A stretch of 64,000 nt of DNA from MVRV01 sp964469905 (GCA_964469905.1 CAYXZW010000003.1:1-64000); one strand, 5' to 3'; shown: positions 17,650 through 26,625, counted from the first letter of the stretch. The notes: generated by a model not told the origin, from the letters alone. Translations and numbers: made by a program.

Positions 17650-18936
17650 ATGGACAAGAAGGAATACGATGTAATTGTTGTCGGTTCCGGTGTGGGCGGA
17701 TCAACCGTTGCCCGGGAGATGGCCCGGAGGAAAAAAAAGGTACTGCTGCTGGAGTCGGGATCCAGAGTGGATATGCTGGGCAGTATTTTGTCACTTCCCC
17801 TCATGTTAAGACATTTCGGCGTAACGCCGAGCCGGGAGGGTTATTTCGTTAATTTTGCAAAAACTTACGGCGGAGCATCAAATATTGCCGCCGGCGCTGC
17901 TTTCCCAGCGCCGAAATCCATGTTTGAACCTTTCGGGATCGACCTGACGGAAGAAACGGAAGAGGCCAGAAAAGATCTTTGGATTGGGAAACTGCCCGAT
18001 AGGCTCATCGGATCGGGCAATCTCCGGCTGCTCGAAGCAGCCAATGAAGCCGGTGAGAACTGGGAAAAACTGGATAACTTTATCGATGCAAACCTTTGTC
18101 AGGAAGGCTGCACAAAATGCATGCTTGGTTGTAAGCGGGGGGCCAAATGGACGGCCCGTGTTTTTGGCGACGAGGCGGTGCAAAAAGGCGCGGATCTAAA
18201 GTTGAACACAACCGTCAAGCATGTTTTGACCGAAGGAGGCCAGGCTGTTGGAGTAGCGACATCAAAGGGCGAGCATTTTTACGGCAAAGCGGTTGTTTTG
18301 TCCGCCAGCATATCCAATGCTTACTTCCTGCACGATCTGGGAATCAGCGCTGCGGGGCGGGGTTTCTGCTGTGACTGGCTCCAGTTTGTTGGTGCCGTCG
18401 TTCCGGGGATTAACACCACCACCAAAGACAATCCGATGACTGTGGGCTCGGCCGAGCATTGGGAAGAAGATGGATTTATTCTGGTTCCGGTCATGCCGGA
18501 CTGGCTTTTGTTCGGCGGTTTACTGCTATTTCAACCTTCGGAGCTCGGCCATCTTACTGATTACTGGCGGATGTCCGGCATTATGGTCAAAATCAGGGAT
18601 GAAACGCAAGGAGAGCTCCGGGGCGGCACATCCTTTTCCAAGCCGATTACCAGGAAAGATCAGCTTAAATTGGATAAGGGAAAAGGTATTATTAAAAAAA
18701 TATTGAGAAAAGCCGGCGCCAAGGACAACAGTTTTGTTGAGCTGAAGCCCCTGGGCGCTCATCCTTCCTGTACCTGTCGCATCGGAGAAGTTCTGGACTC
18801 CAATCTGGAGACGAAGATTAAAAATCTGTATTGTTGTGATGCCAGTGTCTTGCCGGCAGCAATGGGAGCGCCGGTAGTCTGGACACTGGCGGCATTAGGA
18901 AAGCGACTGGCAAAACACCTCGATACAAACCTTTAA
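17650..18936 (+). CDS. GMC-family FAD-dependent oxidoreductase with a four-Cys motif
   Basis: A 428-residue flavoprotein. The FAD dinucleotide motif GSGVGG is at residues 12-17, with the acidic end of the Rossmann fold at VLLLESG. The GMC C-terminal domain is near 365-425 (LGAHPSCTCRIG; CDASVLPAAMGAPVVWTLAALG). A cysteine group C150-x3-C154-x2-C157-x3-C161 followed by KRGAKW lies where long-chain alcohol oxidase-like GMC proteins have a similar Cys-rich GAK segment, and it could hold an FeS cluster or zinc. At 428 residues it is shorter than typical GMC oxidases (500 or more). Likely an alcohol or hydroxy-compound dehydrogenase passing electrons to the preceding ferredoxin; the substrate cannot be read from sequence. 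Confidence 0.85.
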   Translation: MDKKEYDVIVVGSGVGGSTVAREMARRKKKVLLLESGSRVDMLGSILSLPLMLRHFGVTPSREGYFVNFAKTYGGASNIAAGAAFPAPKSMFEPFGIDLTEETEEARKDLWIGKLPDRLIGSGNLRLLEAANEAGENWEKLDNFIDANLCQEGCTKCMLGCKRGAKWTARVFGDEAVQKGADLKLNTTVKHVLTEGGQAVGVATSKGEHFYGKAVVLSASISNAYFLHDLGISAAGRGFCCDWLQFVGAVVPGINTTTKDNPMTVGSAEHWEEDGFILVPVMPDWLLFGGLLLFQPSELGHLTDYWRMSGIMVKIRDETQGELRGGTSFSKPITRKDQLKLDKGKGIIKKILRKAGAKDNSFVELKPLGAHPSCTCRIGEVLDSNLETKIKNLYCCDASVLPAAMGAPVVWTLAALGKRLAKHLDTNL

Positions 18937-19043
18937 AAGCGCGACGGATAAATCATTTCTCCACCCTCAAAAGGGAATGCCGTTTATTAGGGCCGTTTTT
19001 TTCAACCGCAGGACATTTGTTTTGTCTTGTATTCACAAGCCTG

Positions 19044-19072
19044 TTGATATAACAGATGAACTAATTTAATAT
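19044..19072 (+). promoter_or_regulatory. Candidate promoter of the hotdog thioesterase
   Basis: TTGATA at 19044-19049 and TAATAT at 19067-19072 are 17 bp apart, upstream of the ATG at 19107. This suggests the thioesterase has its own promoter apart from the GMC gene. Confidence 0.5.
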
Positions 19073-19106
19073 GCGTTTCAATAACAAATATTCCCGAAGG
19101 TGAACA

Positions 19107-19499
19107 ATGTTTAAGAAAATCATTGCCCCCCGAATATCCGAAATAAACGGAGCGGGTCATGTTGGACACAATATCATACCGGTTTGGTTAGAGGAAGGTT
19201 ACATCGAGATCATCAAGTTGTTTAATCCTGATTTTCAAGGGAAAACGGGATTGTTTATGGTCAACATTAACATCGATTTTATGCATGAAATATTATTAGG
19301 CAAAGATGTTGAAATTATAACGGGAGTGAAGAAAATCGGTAATAGCAGCTTCGTTTTGAATCAGAATATATTTCAGGCAGGGAAATTGTGTGCAAAGGGT
19401 GCGACAACTTTTGTCAATTCCAGTAGTGTTTCTAAAAAATCTAAAGCAATTCCCCTGTCTGTTGTTAAAAAACTCCGTGAACATATTCTGGAAGATTAA
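19107..19499 (+). CDS. Hotdog-fold acyl-CoA thioesterase (4HBT/YbgC-like)
   Basis: A 130-residue cytoplasmic protein with a hotdog-fold pattern: the N-terminal GHVGHNIIPVWLEEGYIEII resembles the DxxGHVNN...FE/Y active region of 4-hydroxybenzoyl-CoA-type thioesterases, followed by VNINIDFMHEILLGKDVEII and the beta strands of the core. The usual catalytic Asp of this region appears replaced (INGAGHVGHN), so activity or class is uncertain. It probably cleaves acyl-CoA thioesters. Neighbours do not reveal the substrate. Confidence 0.75.
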   Translation: MFKKIIAPRISEINGAGHVGHNIIPVWLEEGYIEIIKLFNPDFQGKTGLFMVNINIDFMHEILLGKDVEIITGVKKIGNSSFVLNQNIFQAGKLCAKGATTFVNSSSVSKKSKAIPLSVVKKLREHILED

Positions 19500-19582
19500 T
19501 GGTGATTAATGCCGGCCGCAGATTCAATTGATGTTAAAAAACTGCCGGCACCTACACAACTTGAACCGCCCCAACGGGAAAA

Positions 19583-20560
19583 TCATCTTCCCAAATGCTG
19601 ATCGGCATTTTGTAAATAATTAACTACGTAATCCCTTACGGAATCTTCCAGAGAAGAAAAAGACACCGGGCAGTCCGCCGCCTGGAGCTTATCCATTTTC
19701 GCCTCGGTGAAATACTGGTATTGATTGCGCAATCCTTCCGGCATGGGGATATATTCAATATTGGTCTTTTTCCCTACCGCTGCAAAAACAGCGCCGATTA
19801 AGTCGTTCCAGGATCTGGCCTTCCCTGTGCCCAGATTAAAAATACCATTGGCCGCCGGATGCTGCAGCAGCCACCACAGGACATCGACACAATCTTTGAC
19901 ATAAACAAAATCACGCAATTGCCCGCCGTCAGAATATTCCGGCTTATAGGATTTAAACAGGCGTACCTTGCCGGTTTCTTTAATCTGCCCGAAGGCCTTG
20001 AAGATAACACTGGTCATATCTTCTTTATGATATTCGTTCGGGCCGAAGACGTTGAAAAATTTGATTCCGGCTATTTTGCCCTCCAGCGAATTCCTTATTG
20101 CCCAGAGATCAAAAACCTGCTTGCAATAGCCATACATATTAATCGGACGAAGGTTCGCAATTATGCCGTGGTCATCGGAAAAGCCTCGGGAACCGTCACC
20201 ATAAGTGGCGGCGGAACTGGCGTATATAAAACGGATACCTTTTTTTACCGACCATTGGGCTAAGTTGCGGGTGTAGACATAATTGTTTTGCCAGAGGTAA
20301 TCGGCATCGCGCTCGGTTGTGGAGGAGCAGGCGCCCATATGGATTATTGCAGCGACATCAAAAGGTACGCGGTCTTCTCCGACCATCCGCAGGAAATCGT
20401 CTTTGTGGATAAATTCGGCAAAACGCCGGTTAACCAGGTTTTTCCACTTGTCCTTTGTTCCTAAGCGGTCAACAATAGTAATGTCCTCAATGCCTTCCTG
20501 GTTCAGTTTCCAGACAAAAGCGCTCCCGATAAATCCCGCACCACCCGTAACGATAATCAT
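19583..20560 (-). CDS. hldD: ADP-L-glycero-D-manno-heptose 6-epimerase
   Basis: Last enzyme of ADP-heptose synthesis for LPS inner core. It is a 325-residue NAD(P)-dependent short-chain (extended SDR) protein with GGAGFIGS at the start, HMGACSSTTERDADYLWQNNY typical of HldD, the YxxxK motif in YGYCKQVFD and FNVFGPNEYHK. I prefer the ATG at 20560, eight bases after AAGGGG, to the GTG two codons upstream. A minus-strand TTGACA (20626-20621) could be its promoter. Its presence shows an LPS-bearing outer membrane. Confidence 0.94.
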   Translation of the reverse strand: MIIVTGGAGFIGSAFVWKLNQEGIEDITIVDRLGTKDKWKNLVNRRFAEFIHKDDFLRMVGEDRVPFDVAAIIHMGACSSTTERDADYLWQNNYVYTRNLAQWSVKKGIRFIYASSAATYGDGSRGFSDDHGIIANLRPINMYGYCKQVFDLWAIRNSLEGKIAGIKFFNVFGPNEYHKEDMTSVIFKAFGQIKETGKVRLFKSYKPEYSDGGQLRDFVYVKDCVDVLWWLLQHPAANGIFNLGTGKARSWNDLIGAVFAAVGKKTNIEYIPMPEGLRNQYQYFTEAKMDKLQAADCPVSFSSLEDSVRDYVVNYLQNADQHLGR

Positions 20561-20679
20561 TAGCACTGCCCCTTAACTTTGTTAAACTTGTTGAACATAA
20601 GTAATACCGAAAAGATTTGCTGTCAATAAGGAATATTACATGTCTAAATAAACGGCGGAAGGCGGCAAAAAACCGGTAT

Positions 20680-21534
20680 TTATTCCCGCGAACACGCCTT
20701 GTTGTTCAGAGTGGGAGCCATACAGGGTTTTGGTTTCCTGATCATCATAAAATTAATCTGCCGGCCGGTAATACCGCCGGAGCCGCGATAGGAGAAAAAG
20801 AGGTCCTGACGGCAGGAAGTGCAAAAGCCGGAGGCTTCGATGTTTTGTTCCGGGATGCCGCAATTAAGCAATTGCCTGCGGTTGGCTTCGGGTAAATCCA
20901 GCAGCCATTTGTTTTTCGCTGCCTGCGGAAACAAAAAAGATTCTTTGTCTTTCTGTGCTGAGAAAGCATTAGCGGTAACGGAATCAACTTCATAGCAGCA
21001 CTTGCCGATGGACGGTCCTATTGCCGCCAGAATATCCTGCGGCCGTGAGCCATATTTGTGCTGCAGCAACCGGATAACTTTGGCGCAGATAGCCAAAGCA
21101 GTTCCCCTCCAGCCCGCGTGAACTGCCGCAATAACTCTCCTTGCTTTGTCGGCAATAAAAACCGGCACACAGTCTGCAGTTTTAATGCAGATAGCCAGGC
21201 CGGGACGATTGGTCACAATGGCGTCGTAATTGAGATCGTTGTGCGAGGGGAAATTACGGTCCTGCGGATTGATAACAAAAATGCCATCGCCATGGACCTG
21301 ATTGAGAACCAGAAACTGATCCAGGGGAATGGCGAAAGCATCAGCCAGTTTCGACCAGTTTTGCAATACCCGGAACTCTTCATCGCCTTCGCGAAAACTC
21401 ATGTTGAGGCTGGCATAATCTTCCCGGGAAGCACCGCCCTGCCGCGTACAAAAAGCATGAGCCAGAAAGTCACATTCAGCAAAGACTGATGCCTGCAATG
21501 ATGGAAGGGAATTATTTTGAGCAAGGAGGAACAT
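20680..21534 (-). CDS. pgeF: YfiH/PgeF (LACC1) family purine nucleosidase or peptidoglycan editing factor
   Basis: A 284-residue cytoplasmic protein of the DUF152 family. Family marks include FCTRQGGASREDYASLN, LNQVHGDGIF, the metal-site IKTADCVPVFIAD, AVHAGWRGT and IGPSIGKCCYEV. Homologues have been described as multi-copper oxidase-like, as purine nucleoside phosphorylase/adenosine deaminase (LACC1) and as removing mis-incorporated L-Ser from muropeptides (PgeF). The next gene upstream is rluD, the usual partner of this family in Proteobacteria. Confidence 0.92.
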   Translation of the reverse strand: MFLLAQNNSLPSLQASVFAECDFLAHAFCTRQGGASREDYASLNMSFREGDEEFRVLQNWSKLADAFAIPLDQFLVLNQVHGDGIFVINPQDRNFPSHNDLNYDAIVTNRPGLAICIKTADCVPVFIADKARRVIAAVHAGWRGTALAICAKVIRLLQHKYGSRPQDILAAIGPSIGKCCYEVDSVTANAFSAQKDKESFLFPQAAKNKWLLDLPEANRRQLLNCGIPEQNIEASGFCTSCRQDLFFSYRGSGGITGRQINFMMIRKPKPCMAPTLNNKACSRE

Positions 21535-21556
21535 TATTTTATTATCAACTCCTTAT

Positions 21557-22522
21557 TTATGTTGTTTTTGCTAAACGACTCAGATGATTACAGAGACCGG
21601 CCATATCTTCCGGCATTTCCGCGGTAAAAACAATTTTCTTGTTAGTGGCCGGATGCACAAAAGAAAGTCGGGCCGCATGCAGGGCCTGCCGGTCCATGGC
21701 CTTGAACTGTGCCTTCAAGGCAGAGTCGGGAATAAGGCGAATTTTGGAGGCATTGCCATAAACCGCATCACCGACAACCGGATAGCCCCGGTCGGAAAGA
21801 TGCACCCGGATCTGATGAGTCCGGCCGGTCTTTATTTCCACATCCAATAGTGTCGCCAGGCCATACCGCTGCCTTACTTTCCAGAGGGTGATCGCATCTC
21901 TCCCGCGTTTGCTTCTCGTGGACATCTTTTTGCGATCTACCGGATGCCTGCCCACGGGCAATATTATTTCACCCTGATCGCCCTTCATGTCTCCCCAGAC
22001 CAGCGCAAAGTATGTCTTCTCTACCGTGTGGTTTTTGAATTGCGCCGTCAGATTGCGGTGCGCGGCATCGGATTTGGCTGCCACGATCAAGCCGGAAGTT
22101 CCTTTATCCAGACGATGAACAATTCCCGGACGCAGAACGCCGCCAATTCCGGATAAATCACGACAATGAAAAAGCAACGCATTAACCAGTGTCCGATCGT
22201 AATTGCCCGGCGCCGGATGGACAACCATTCCCGCTTCTTTATTTACTACAATAATTGCCGAATCTTCATAAGCTATGTCCAGGGGAATTTCCTGCGGGAC
22301 GGCAATGGCGACTTGGGCTGGTCTTAGACTAAGCCGGACTATATCACCTTTCTTTAAGCGCTGGCTTGGTTTCGGTGTGATATTGTTGACTAGGACAGCT
22401 CCTTCTTCAATTGCGCGCTTTACCTGGGAGCGCGACAAAGAAGGATCATTTTGCGGTAAAAAAATATCAAGCCGTTGGCCGCTTTGGTTTTCAGTTACAG
22501 TAAAGTTTATTCCCGGGGACAT
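21557..22522 (-). CDS. rluD: 23S rRNA pseudouridine synthase RluD family
   Basis: A 321-residue enzyme. It begins with an S4 RNA-binding domain (RLDIFLPQNDPSLSRSQVKR), followed by the pseudouridine synthase core with catalytic Asp in RPGIVHRLDKGTSGLIVAAK and the GRTHQIRVHL motif. RluD isomerises uridines in helix 69 of 23S rRNA. The length and domain order are standard. It is 22 bases upstream of pgeF, probably co-transcribed. RluC/RluA-type specificity cannot be excluded from sequence alone. Confidence 0.93.
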   Translation of the reverse strand: MSPGINFTVTENQSGQRLDIFLPQNDPSLSRSQVKRAIEEGAVLVNNITPKPSQRLKKGDIVRLSLRPAQVAIAVPQEIPLDIAYEDSAIIVVNKEAGMVVHPAPGNYDRTLVNALLFHCRDLSGIGGVLRPGIVHRLDKGTSGLIVAAKSDAAHRNLTAQFKNHTVEKTYFALVWGDMKGDQGEIILPVGRHPVDRKKMSTRSKRGRDAITLWKVRQRYGLATLLDVEIKTGRTHQIRVHLSDRGYPVVGDAVYGNASKIRLIPDSALKAQFKAMDRQALHAARLSFVHPATNKKIVFTAEMPEDMAGLCNHLSRLAKTT

Positions 22523-22569
22523 AATACCTGCTTTAGTTTCTACGATATTTTCACCAGACCTAACAGCAG

Positions 22570-22923
22570 CTAGTCTTTGTAACTATGCGGTGTCCAGAAA
22601 TTTACCTGTTGAACATGCGCTGATTCCAGAAGACGCTTTCTGATATTCTGCTTTTCTTCATTGTCCGTCACCGGCTCAATATCGGATGTATCGTTACCTT
22701 CATCGGTTTTGCCGTTTTTCCAGTTCGCTATGTATCCGACTACAAAGGCAAAGCCGCATCCGCCGGTGCCGCAGCAGGAGGTATCAATAATGCCGCAGCC
22801 TGTATAATAATAAACCTGCCGGCCATTGTAGGGAAGCTGACCTTCTTTTTCGAGTGAATAATGACCGGCAATAGACTCTATATCCTGGCCCAGTGTATGA
22901 TGAATATGTCTGTAAACAGCCAT
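22570..22923 (-). CDS. Small Cys- and Gly-rich protein of unknown function
   Basis: A 117-residue protein not recognised as a named family. The middle contains TGCGIIDTSCCGTGGCGFAF, with five cysteines in a glycine-rich, hydrophobic setting that may bind a metal or lie at a membrane. The C-terminal half is hydrophilic and charged. A GGAGGG site lies about 10 bases before the ATG. Coding is supported by the ribosome site and by its place in the co-directional run selA - this gene - rluD. The second CxxC-like group could hold a metal; no function is assigned. Confidence 0.6.
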   Translation of the reverse strand: MAVYRHIHHTLGQDIESIAGHYSLEKEGQLPYNGRQVYYYTGCGIIDTSCCGTGGCGFAFVVGYIANWKNGKTDEGNDTSDIEPVTDNEEKQNIRKRLLESAHVQQVNFWTPHSYKD

Positions 22924-23013
22924 GTCGTGTCTTCCCTCCTTCCGAACCGAAGCTTTGCGCGCAGGCGTTGTACATCTTCTTTACGTCTCGTTATCAGTTT
23001 AAAGAAATATTTT

Positions 23014-24429
23014 TTAATTTGCCAGGCACTGGCGCAAACCTTCTATAATGAAGATGAATTCATCTTCGGTTACCGTCCGTAAGTCCAACAGGATTTCATC
23101 TTTATCCACGCGGACGATAACCGGAACAGCCACGTGGCGCAGTCTTGCCTCCAACCGGCTGGCCGAGAGATGTTTGTTTCTAATGCCTACTAAAACAGTG
23201 GGAATTTTTTCCAGAGGCAGAGAGCCGCCGCCGGCCGACGAAAATGAATTATTTATCGAAAATTCCAGAGACTCAAGTTTCTCTTTGCGTAATTTGCTGA
23301 TCAGCCGGGAAGCACGTTTTTTTACATCGCTGACCGGTTCGGTCAACGATTTCAGTGGCCTTAAAGCCGATACAACCTGATCCGGATTGAGGTAATGGAT
23401 CAGTGTTGCTTCCAGTGCCGCCAGAGTGAATTTGTCAATTCTCAGGGCCCGGTTGAGCGGATTTCTCTTAATCAGTTCCAGAATATTTCTTTTGCCGACA
23501 ATGATGCCCGCCTGCGGTCCGCCGAGCAGTTTGTCCCCGCTGAAGGTGATTACATCAATGCCTACGGCCACAACTTCCCGCACGGTAGGTTCGTGTTGCA
23601 AACCATACTTTTCCAGATCAATAAGACAGCCGCTGCCCAGGTCATCAAACACCGGAATACCTTTTTTCTTGCCTAGTGCAGTAAGCGCAAAAATATCTGC
23701 CTCCTCGGTAAAACCGACGATGCGGTAATTGCTGGTGTGGACTTTTAAAATAAGACCGGTATTAGCGCCAATAGCTTTTTCATAATCACTCAAACGGGTG
23801 CGATTAGTTGTTCCGACTTCGCGCATAATAGCTGCACTTTTCTGCATGACTTCCGGGATGCGAAACTCACCGCCTATTTCGATAAGTTCACCTCGGGAAA
23901 CTATTGCTTCTTTTCCCTCGGCTAAAGTATTTAAAACCAGCAGAACGGCGGCGGCGTTATTATTGACGATCAAAGCATCTTCCGCACCGGTCAGAGAACA
24001 AATTATTTCCCGGACATGATCGTAACGGTTGCCTCTTTCCCCGCGGGTCAGATCGAACTCCAGATTGGAATAGCCTGCGCCTACTTCCATAATTCGTTGC
24101 AGAGCTTCGGGACTAAGCGGGGCACGTCCCAGGTTTGTATGCAGGATGACGCCGGTGGCATTGACTACCCGCTGCAAACGGCAGGAGTGCAGATTATTTA
24201 TCAATTTTTCTACTGTTTGAGCAACATTAGCTGCATTTAAAGCGTAGTTGATGTTTTCTGTTGGAGGAAAATTGACAATTCTATCGCGCAATTGTTGCAC
24301 GGCATTCTGGCTCATTTCTTTGACAATTTCGCGCGGTGCCCGCGAGTAAATATCTTTTTTTTCCAGAAGCAGAATCACTTCGTCAATCTTCGGCAGACTT
24401 TTCAATAATAATTTTCTTTTTTCATCCAT
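23014..24429 (-). CDS. selA: L-seryl-tRNA(Sec) selenium transferase SelA
   Basis: PLP enzyme that converts Ser-tRNA(Sec) to Sec-tRNA(Sec), needed to read the UGA in the formate dehydrogenase. The protein has 471 residues. Clear SelA features: N-terminal helical domain with APREIVKEMSQNAVQQLR, RVVNATGVILHTNLGRAPL, YSNLEFDLTRGERGNRY, and the PLP-lysine segment TFSGDKLLGGPQAGIIVG. The usual partner selB is not next to it, and selC and selD are not in the window. It lies 20 bases downstream of a HemN-like gene in the same direction. Confidence 0.96.
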   Translation of the reverse strand: MDEKRKLLLKSLPKIDEVILLLEKKDIYSRAPREIVKEMSQNAVQQLRDRIVNFPPTENINYALNAANVAQTVEKLINNLHSCRLQRVVNATGVILHTNLGRAPLSPEALQRIMEVGAGYSNLEFDLTRGERGNRYDHVREIICSLTGAEDALIVNNNAAAVLLVLNTLAEGKEAIVSRGELIEIGGEFRIPEVMQKSAAIMREVGTTNRTRLSDYEKAIGANTGLILKVHTSNYRIVGFTEEADIFALTALGKKKGIPVFDDLGSGCLIDLEKYGLQHEPTVREVVAVGIDVITFSGDKLLGGPQAGIIVGKRNILELIKRNPLNRALRIDKFTLAALEATLIHYLNPDQVVSALRPLKSLTEPVSDVKKRASRLISKLRKEKLESLEFSINNSFSSAGGGSLPLEKIPTVLVGIRNKHLSASRLEARLRHVAVPVIVRVDKDEILLDLRTVTEDEFIFIIEGLRQCLAN

Positions 24430-24449
24430 AAAATGTTCCTTGCTGACGG

Positions 24450-25709
24450 TTATTTAATATTGGCCTGCTTCCGGCAATACTCACGGAAATTATTTACGGC
24501 AATAAAAAATTCCCGCATCATGATTACCCAGAAATAACGCCCCCGGGGTGTTAAATATAAATTCGGCGAAAAATAGCGGAAAGATCCGGCCAGAATACAG
24601 GCAACCATTTCCTTCCAAAGCGATTTTAAAAACTTCCCGTCATATTTTTTTTCTATTGCCTCAATGTCTATTTTTGTACTGAATAATTTCATCAGGAAAT
24701 CATAGCTCATTTGATCATGGCGATTAAAAATCCGGGAAGCCATCAGGGGTGGCATGTTTTGATCAAGACAAGCAATGTATTGATTGATGTCGAATGTATT
24801 GGCGTAGCAAATTCCCGCAAGATAGCCAATGGCACCGCTCCCCAGTCCGGCATATTCATCGTAATCGACCACATATTCATCAATCAGCGCCTTTTTGCTT
24901 TTTTTGCGCGAAAAACACCACGCCGAAGAATAATCATAATTATGTTCCAGGCGTCGGGTGATAAGGTTATATAATTTTTTTTCGCGGTTAAAATCAACCT
25001 CTCCTATTGTTTTATCCATCAGTCCTTGTGTGATCGTGGAAACCATCAATGGATAAAATGTTACCTGCTCCATTTTTAATTTCAGCAGTATATCCAGATC
25101 GTCCTTGAGTATCCGGGGTGTTTGCGAGGGGAAATTAAAGATCATATCGGCATTGACGGTATCAAAACAGCCTTGAATGTTTCCCAGTTTTTCGGCTATT
25201 GCTTTTCCCGCCCCGTATTTTTCAAAGCGCCCTATTTTCTTCAGCAGTTCGTCATTGAAGGTTTGGACACCAACAGAGAGACGATTTACTCCCGCCTGCT
25301 GCAAAAGGGCAATGTTCTTTGGTGTCAGGTGGTTGGGATTTGTTTCCACTGATATTTGCCGAATGGGAAAGTTCTCCCTGGCGCATTGCAGTACATTCGC
25401 TAATTCTTCAATTAATATGGTGGGCGTTCCACCGCCTGCATAAATCGCTGTAAAGGAGTAATTATGTTGCCGGTAAATTTTAATCTCGTTGATTAGCGCC
25501 CGGAAATATTTACGGGTGAGCGCCTCGTCAAAGCGGACCCGGTGGAAAGAGCAATAGGGACAAAGTTCTTCGCAAAACGGGATATGAATATAAAGCAAAC
25601 GCTGTTTGTTGTCATTACAGAAGGGCAATGCCGGCGTAATTCCTTCTTCAAATTTCAGTGCTTCGGCAAATTGATCCCGGGCAATTTTAGTGATTATTCT
25701 ATTAAGCAA
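24450..25709 (-). CDS. HemN/HemW-like radical SAM protein
   Basis: A 419-residue radical SAM enzyme. The cluster motif is CEELCPYCSF (CxxxCxxC) at about residues 50-59, followed by YAGGGTPTI, ISVETNPNHL and NRLSVGVQTFND, as in the coproporphyrinogen III oxidase (HemN), HemW and ChuW/HutW family. The first motif, with x3 then x2 spacing and a following Phe, fits HemN/HemW. A late C-terminal domain differs from canonical HemN. It may act in heme synthesis, heme transfer or heme cleavage; I cannot tell which. Its gene heads the selA run. Confidence 0.85.
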   Translation of the reverse strand: MLNRIITKIARDQFAEALKFEEGITPALPFCNDNKQRLLYIHIPFCEELCPYCSFHRVRFDEALTRKYFRALINEIKIYRQHNYSFTAIYAGGGTPTILIEELANVLQCARENFPIRQISVETNPNHLTPKNIALLQQAGVNRLSVGVQTFNDELLKKIGRFEKYGAGKAIAEKLGNIQGCFDTVNADMIFNFPSQTPRILKDDLDILLKLKMEQVTFYPLMVSTITQGLMDKTIGEVDFNREKKLYNLITRRLEHNYDYSSAWCFSRKKSKKALIDEYVVDYDEYAGLGSGAIGYLAGICYANTFDINQYIACLDQNMPPLMASRIFNRHDQMSYDFLMKLFSTKIDIEAIEKKYDGKFLKSLWKEMVACILAGSFRYFSPNLYLTPRGRYFWVIMMREFFIAVNNFREYCRKQANIK

Positions 25710-25735
25710 ATGTTAACCTTTCTAATAACAGCATA

Positions 25736-25882
25736 ATACCACTTCTAAATCAAAGATGATATCGCGGCGGCTAGGAGGAGGCGACGAGGCGTATTATACA
25801 TACGTCGAGGAAGCCGACAACCCCGGCCTGCGCCGGGGCAGGCTGTGCCAACAAAGATAGCGCTTTGATTTAGAAGCGGTAT
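25736..25882. mobile_element. 147-bp non-coding element with 20-bp terminal inverted repeats (MITE-like)
   Basis: The left end ATACCACTTCTAAATCAAAG (25736-25755) and right end CTTTGATTTAGAAGCGGTAT (25863-25882) are inverted repeats matching at 19 of 20 positions. The interior is GC-rich and contains a hairpin, CCCCGGC-CTGC-GCCGGGG (25821-25838). No coding sequence is seen. Size and structure fit a MITE or palindromic repeat. It lies between the divergent HemN-like and def genes. I see no second copy in this window. Confidence 0.7.
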
Positions 25883-25988
25883 AAGATGTTTAGCAAAAGA
25901 AGGGCTTAAATTGCAAGCTACAATTCCTTGAAATTACGAAGAATAGATGTTATAGCCCCGAGCGAAATATCAAGCAGGTGGCAAAATA

Positions 25989-26549
25989 ATGGCTAATAAC
26001 AGAGTATTAACATTGTGGGATGAGCAAGGTGTCAATGAAAAAGATACCGCCGTTTTACGTAAAAAATCTTCCGAAGTTCCTGTGCCGCTGGACAAAGAAT
26101 CCCGTAGTGCCGTCCAGACACTTATTGACTCATTTTTAGACAGAGATGATGCTTCCGGCCTTGCCGCTCCGCAAATCGGCATCACGAAAAGAATTATCGT
26201 CTTTCGGAATAAAGATTTCGATGAAAAAAGAAAGGTAACCCCCGATGATTTTGAGGTGCTGATCAATCCGCGCATTACTCAGGCACGCGGTGAAAAAGTT
26301 TCGATGTCTGAAGGTTGTTTATCCTGCCCCGAAATCCAGATAGAAGTCAGCCGCTTTCCGGAAATTAAAGTACGCGCCCTTAATGCTCAGGGGGAAAAAA
26401 TAAGTAAAAGATACCTGGATTATGTTGCCCGGGTTATCCAACACGAGATCGACCATCTGGATGGTAAACTGATTGTTGATTATGAGGGTGATATCTATTA
26501 CCCCAAGAGTAAAGAAAAACTTTTTAACAAGCTCTTCGGCGGGACTTGA
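25989..26549 (+). CDS. def: Peptide deformylase
   Basis: Removes the formyl group from new N-terminal methionines; an Fe/Zn enzyme. The 186-residue protein has the three diagnostic motifs: GLAAPQIG, EGCLSCP and QHEIDHLDG, which supply the active-site Gln, the metal Cys, and the metal His residues and Glu. The usual partner fmt is not adjacent. The zinc-ribbon protein and gcv genes follow in the same direction after about 145 bases. Confidence 0.95.
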   Translation: MANNRVLTLWDEQGVNEKDTAVLRKKSSEVPVPLDKESRSAVQTLIDSFLDRDDASGLAAPQIGITKRIIVFRNKDFDEKRKVTPDDFEVLINPRITQARGEKVSMSEGCLSCPEIQIEVSRFPEIKVRALNAQGEKISKRYLDYVARVIQHEIDHLDGKLIVDYEGDIYYPKSKEKLFNKLFGGT

Positions 26550-26590
26550 TTAATCGATTTCCTGCACTGTTTTATTTTTCTCAAAATTTC

Positions 26591-26625
26591 TTGACTAAAT
26601 CTTGAAATCTATTCTAAGTTATAGT
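26591..26625 (+). promoter_or_regulatory. Possible promoter of the zinc-ribbon/gcv run
   Basis: TTGACT at 26591-26596 is followed by TAAGTT (18-bp gap) and TATAGT (26620-26625). A leader of about 65-70 bases would precede the zinc-ribbon gene. The exact -10 box is unclear. No glycine riboswitch was recognised upstream of this run. Confidence 0.4.
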
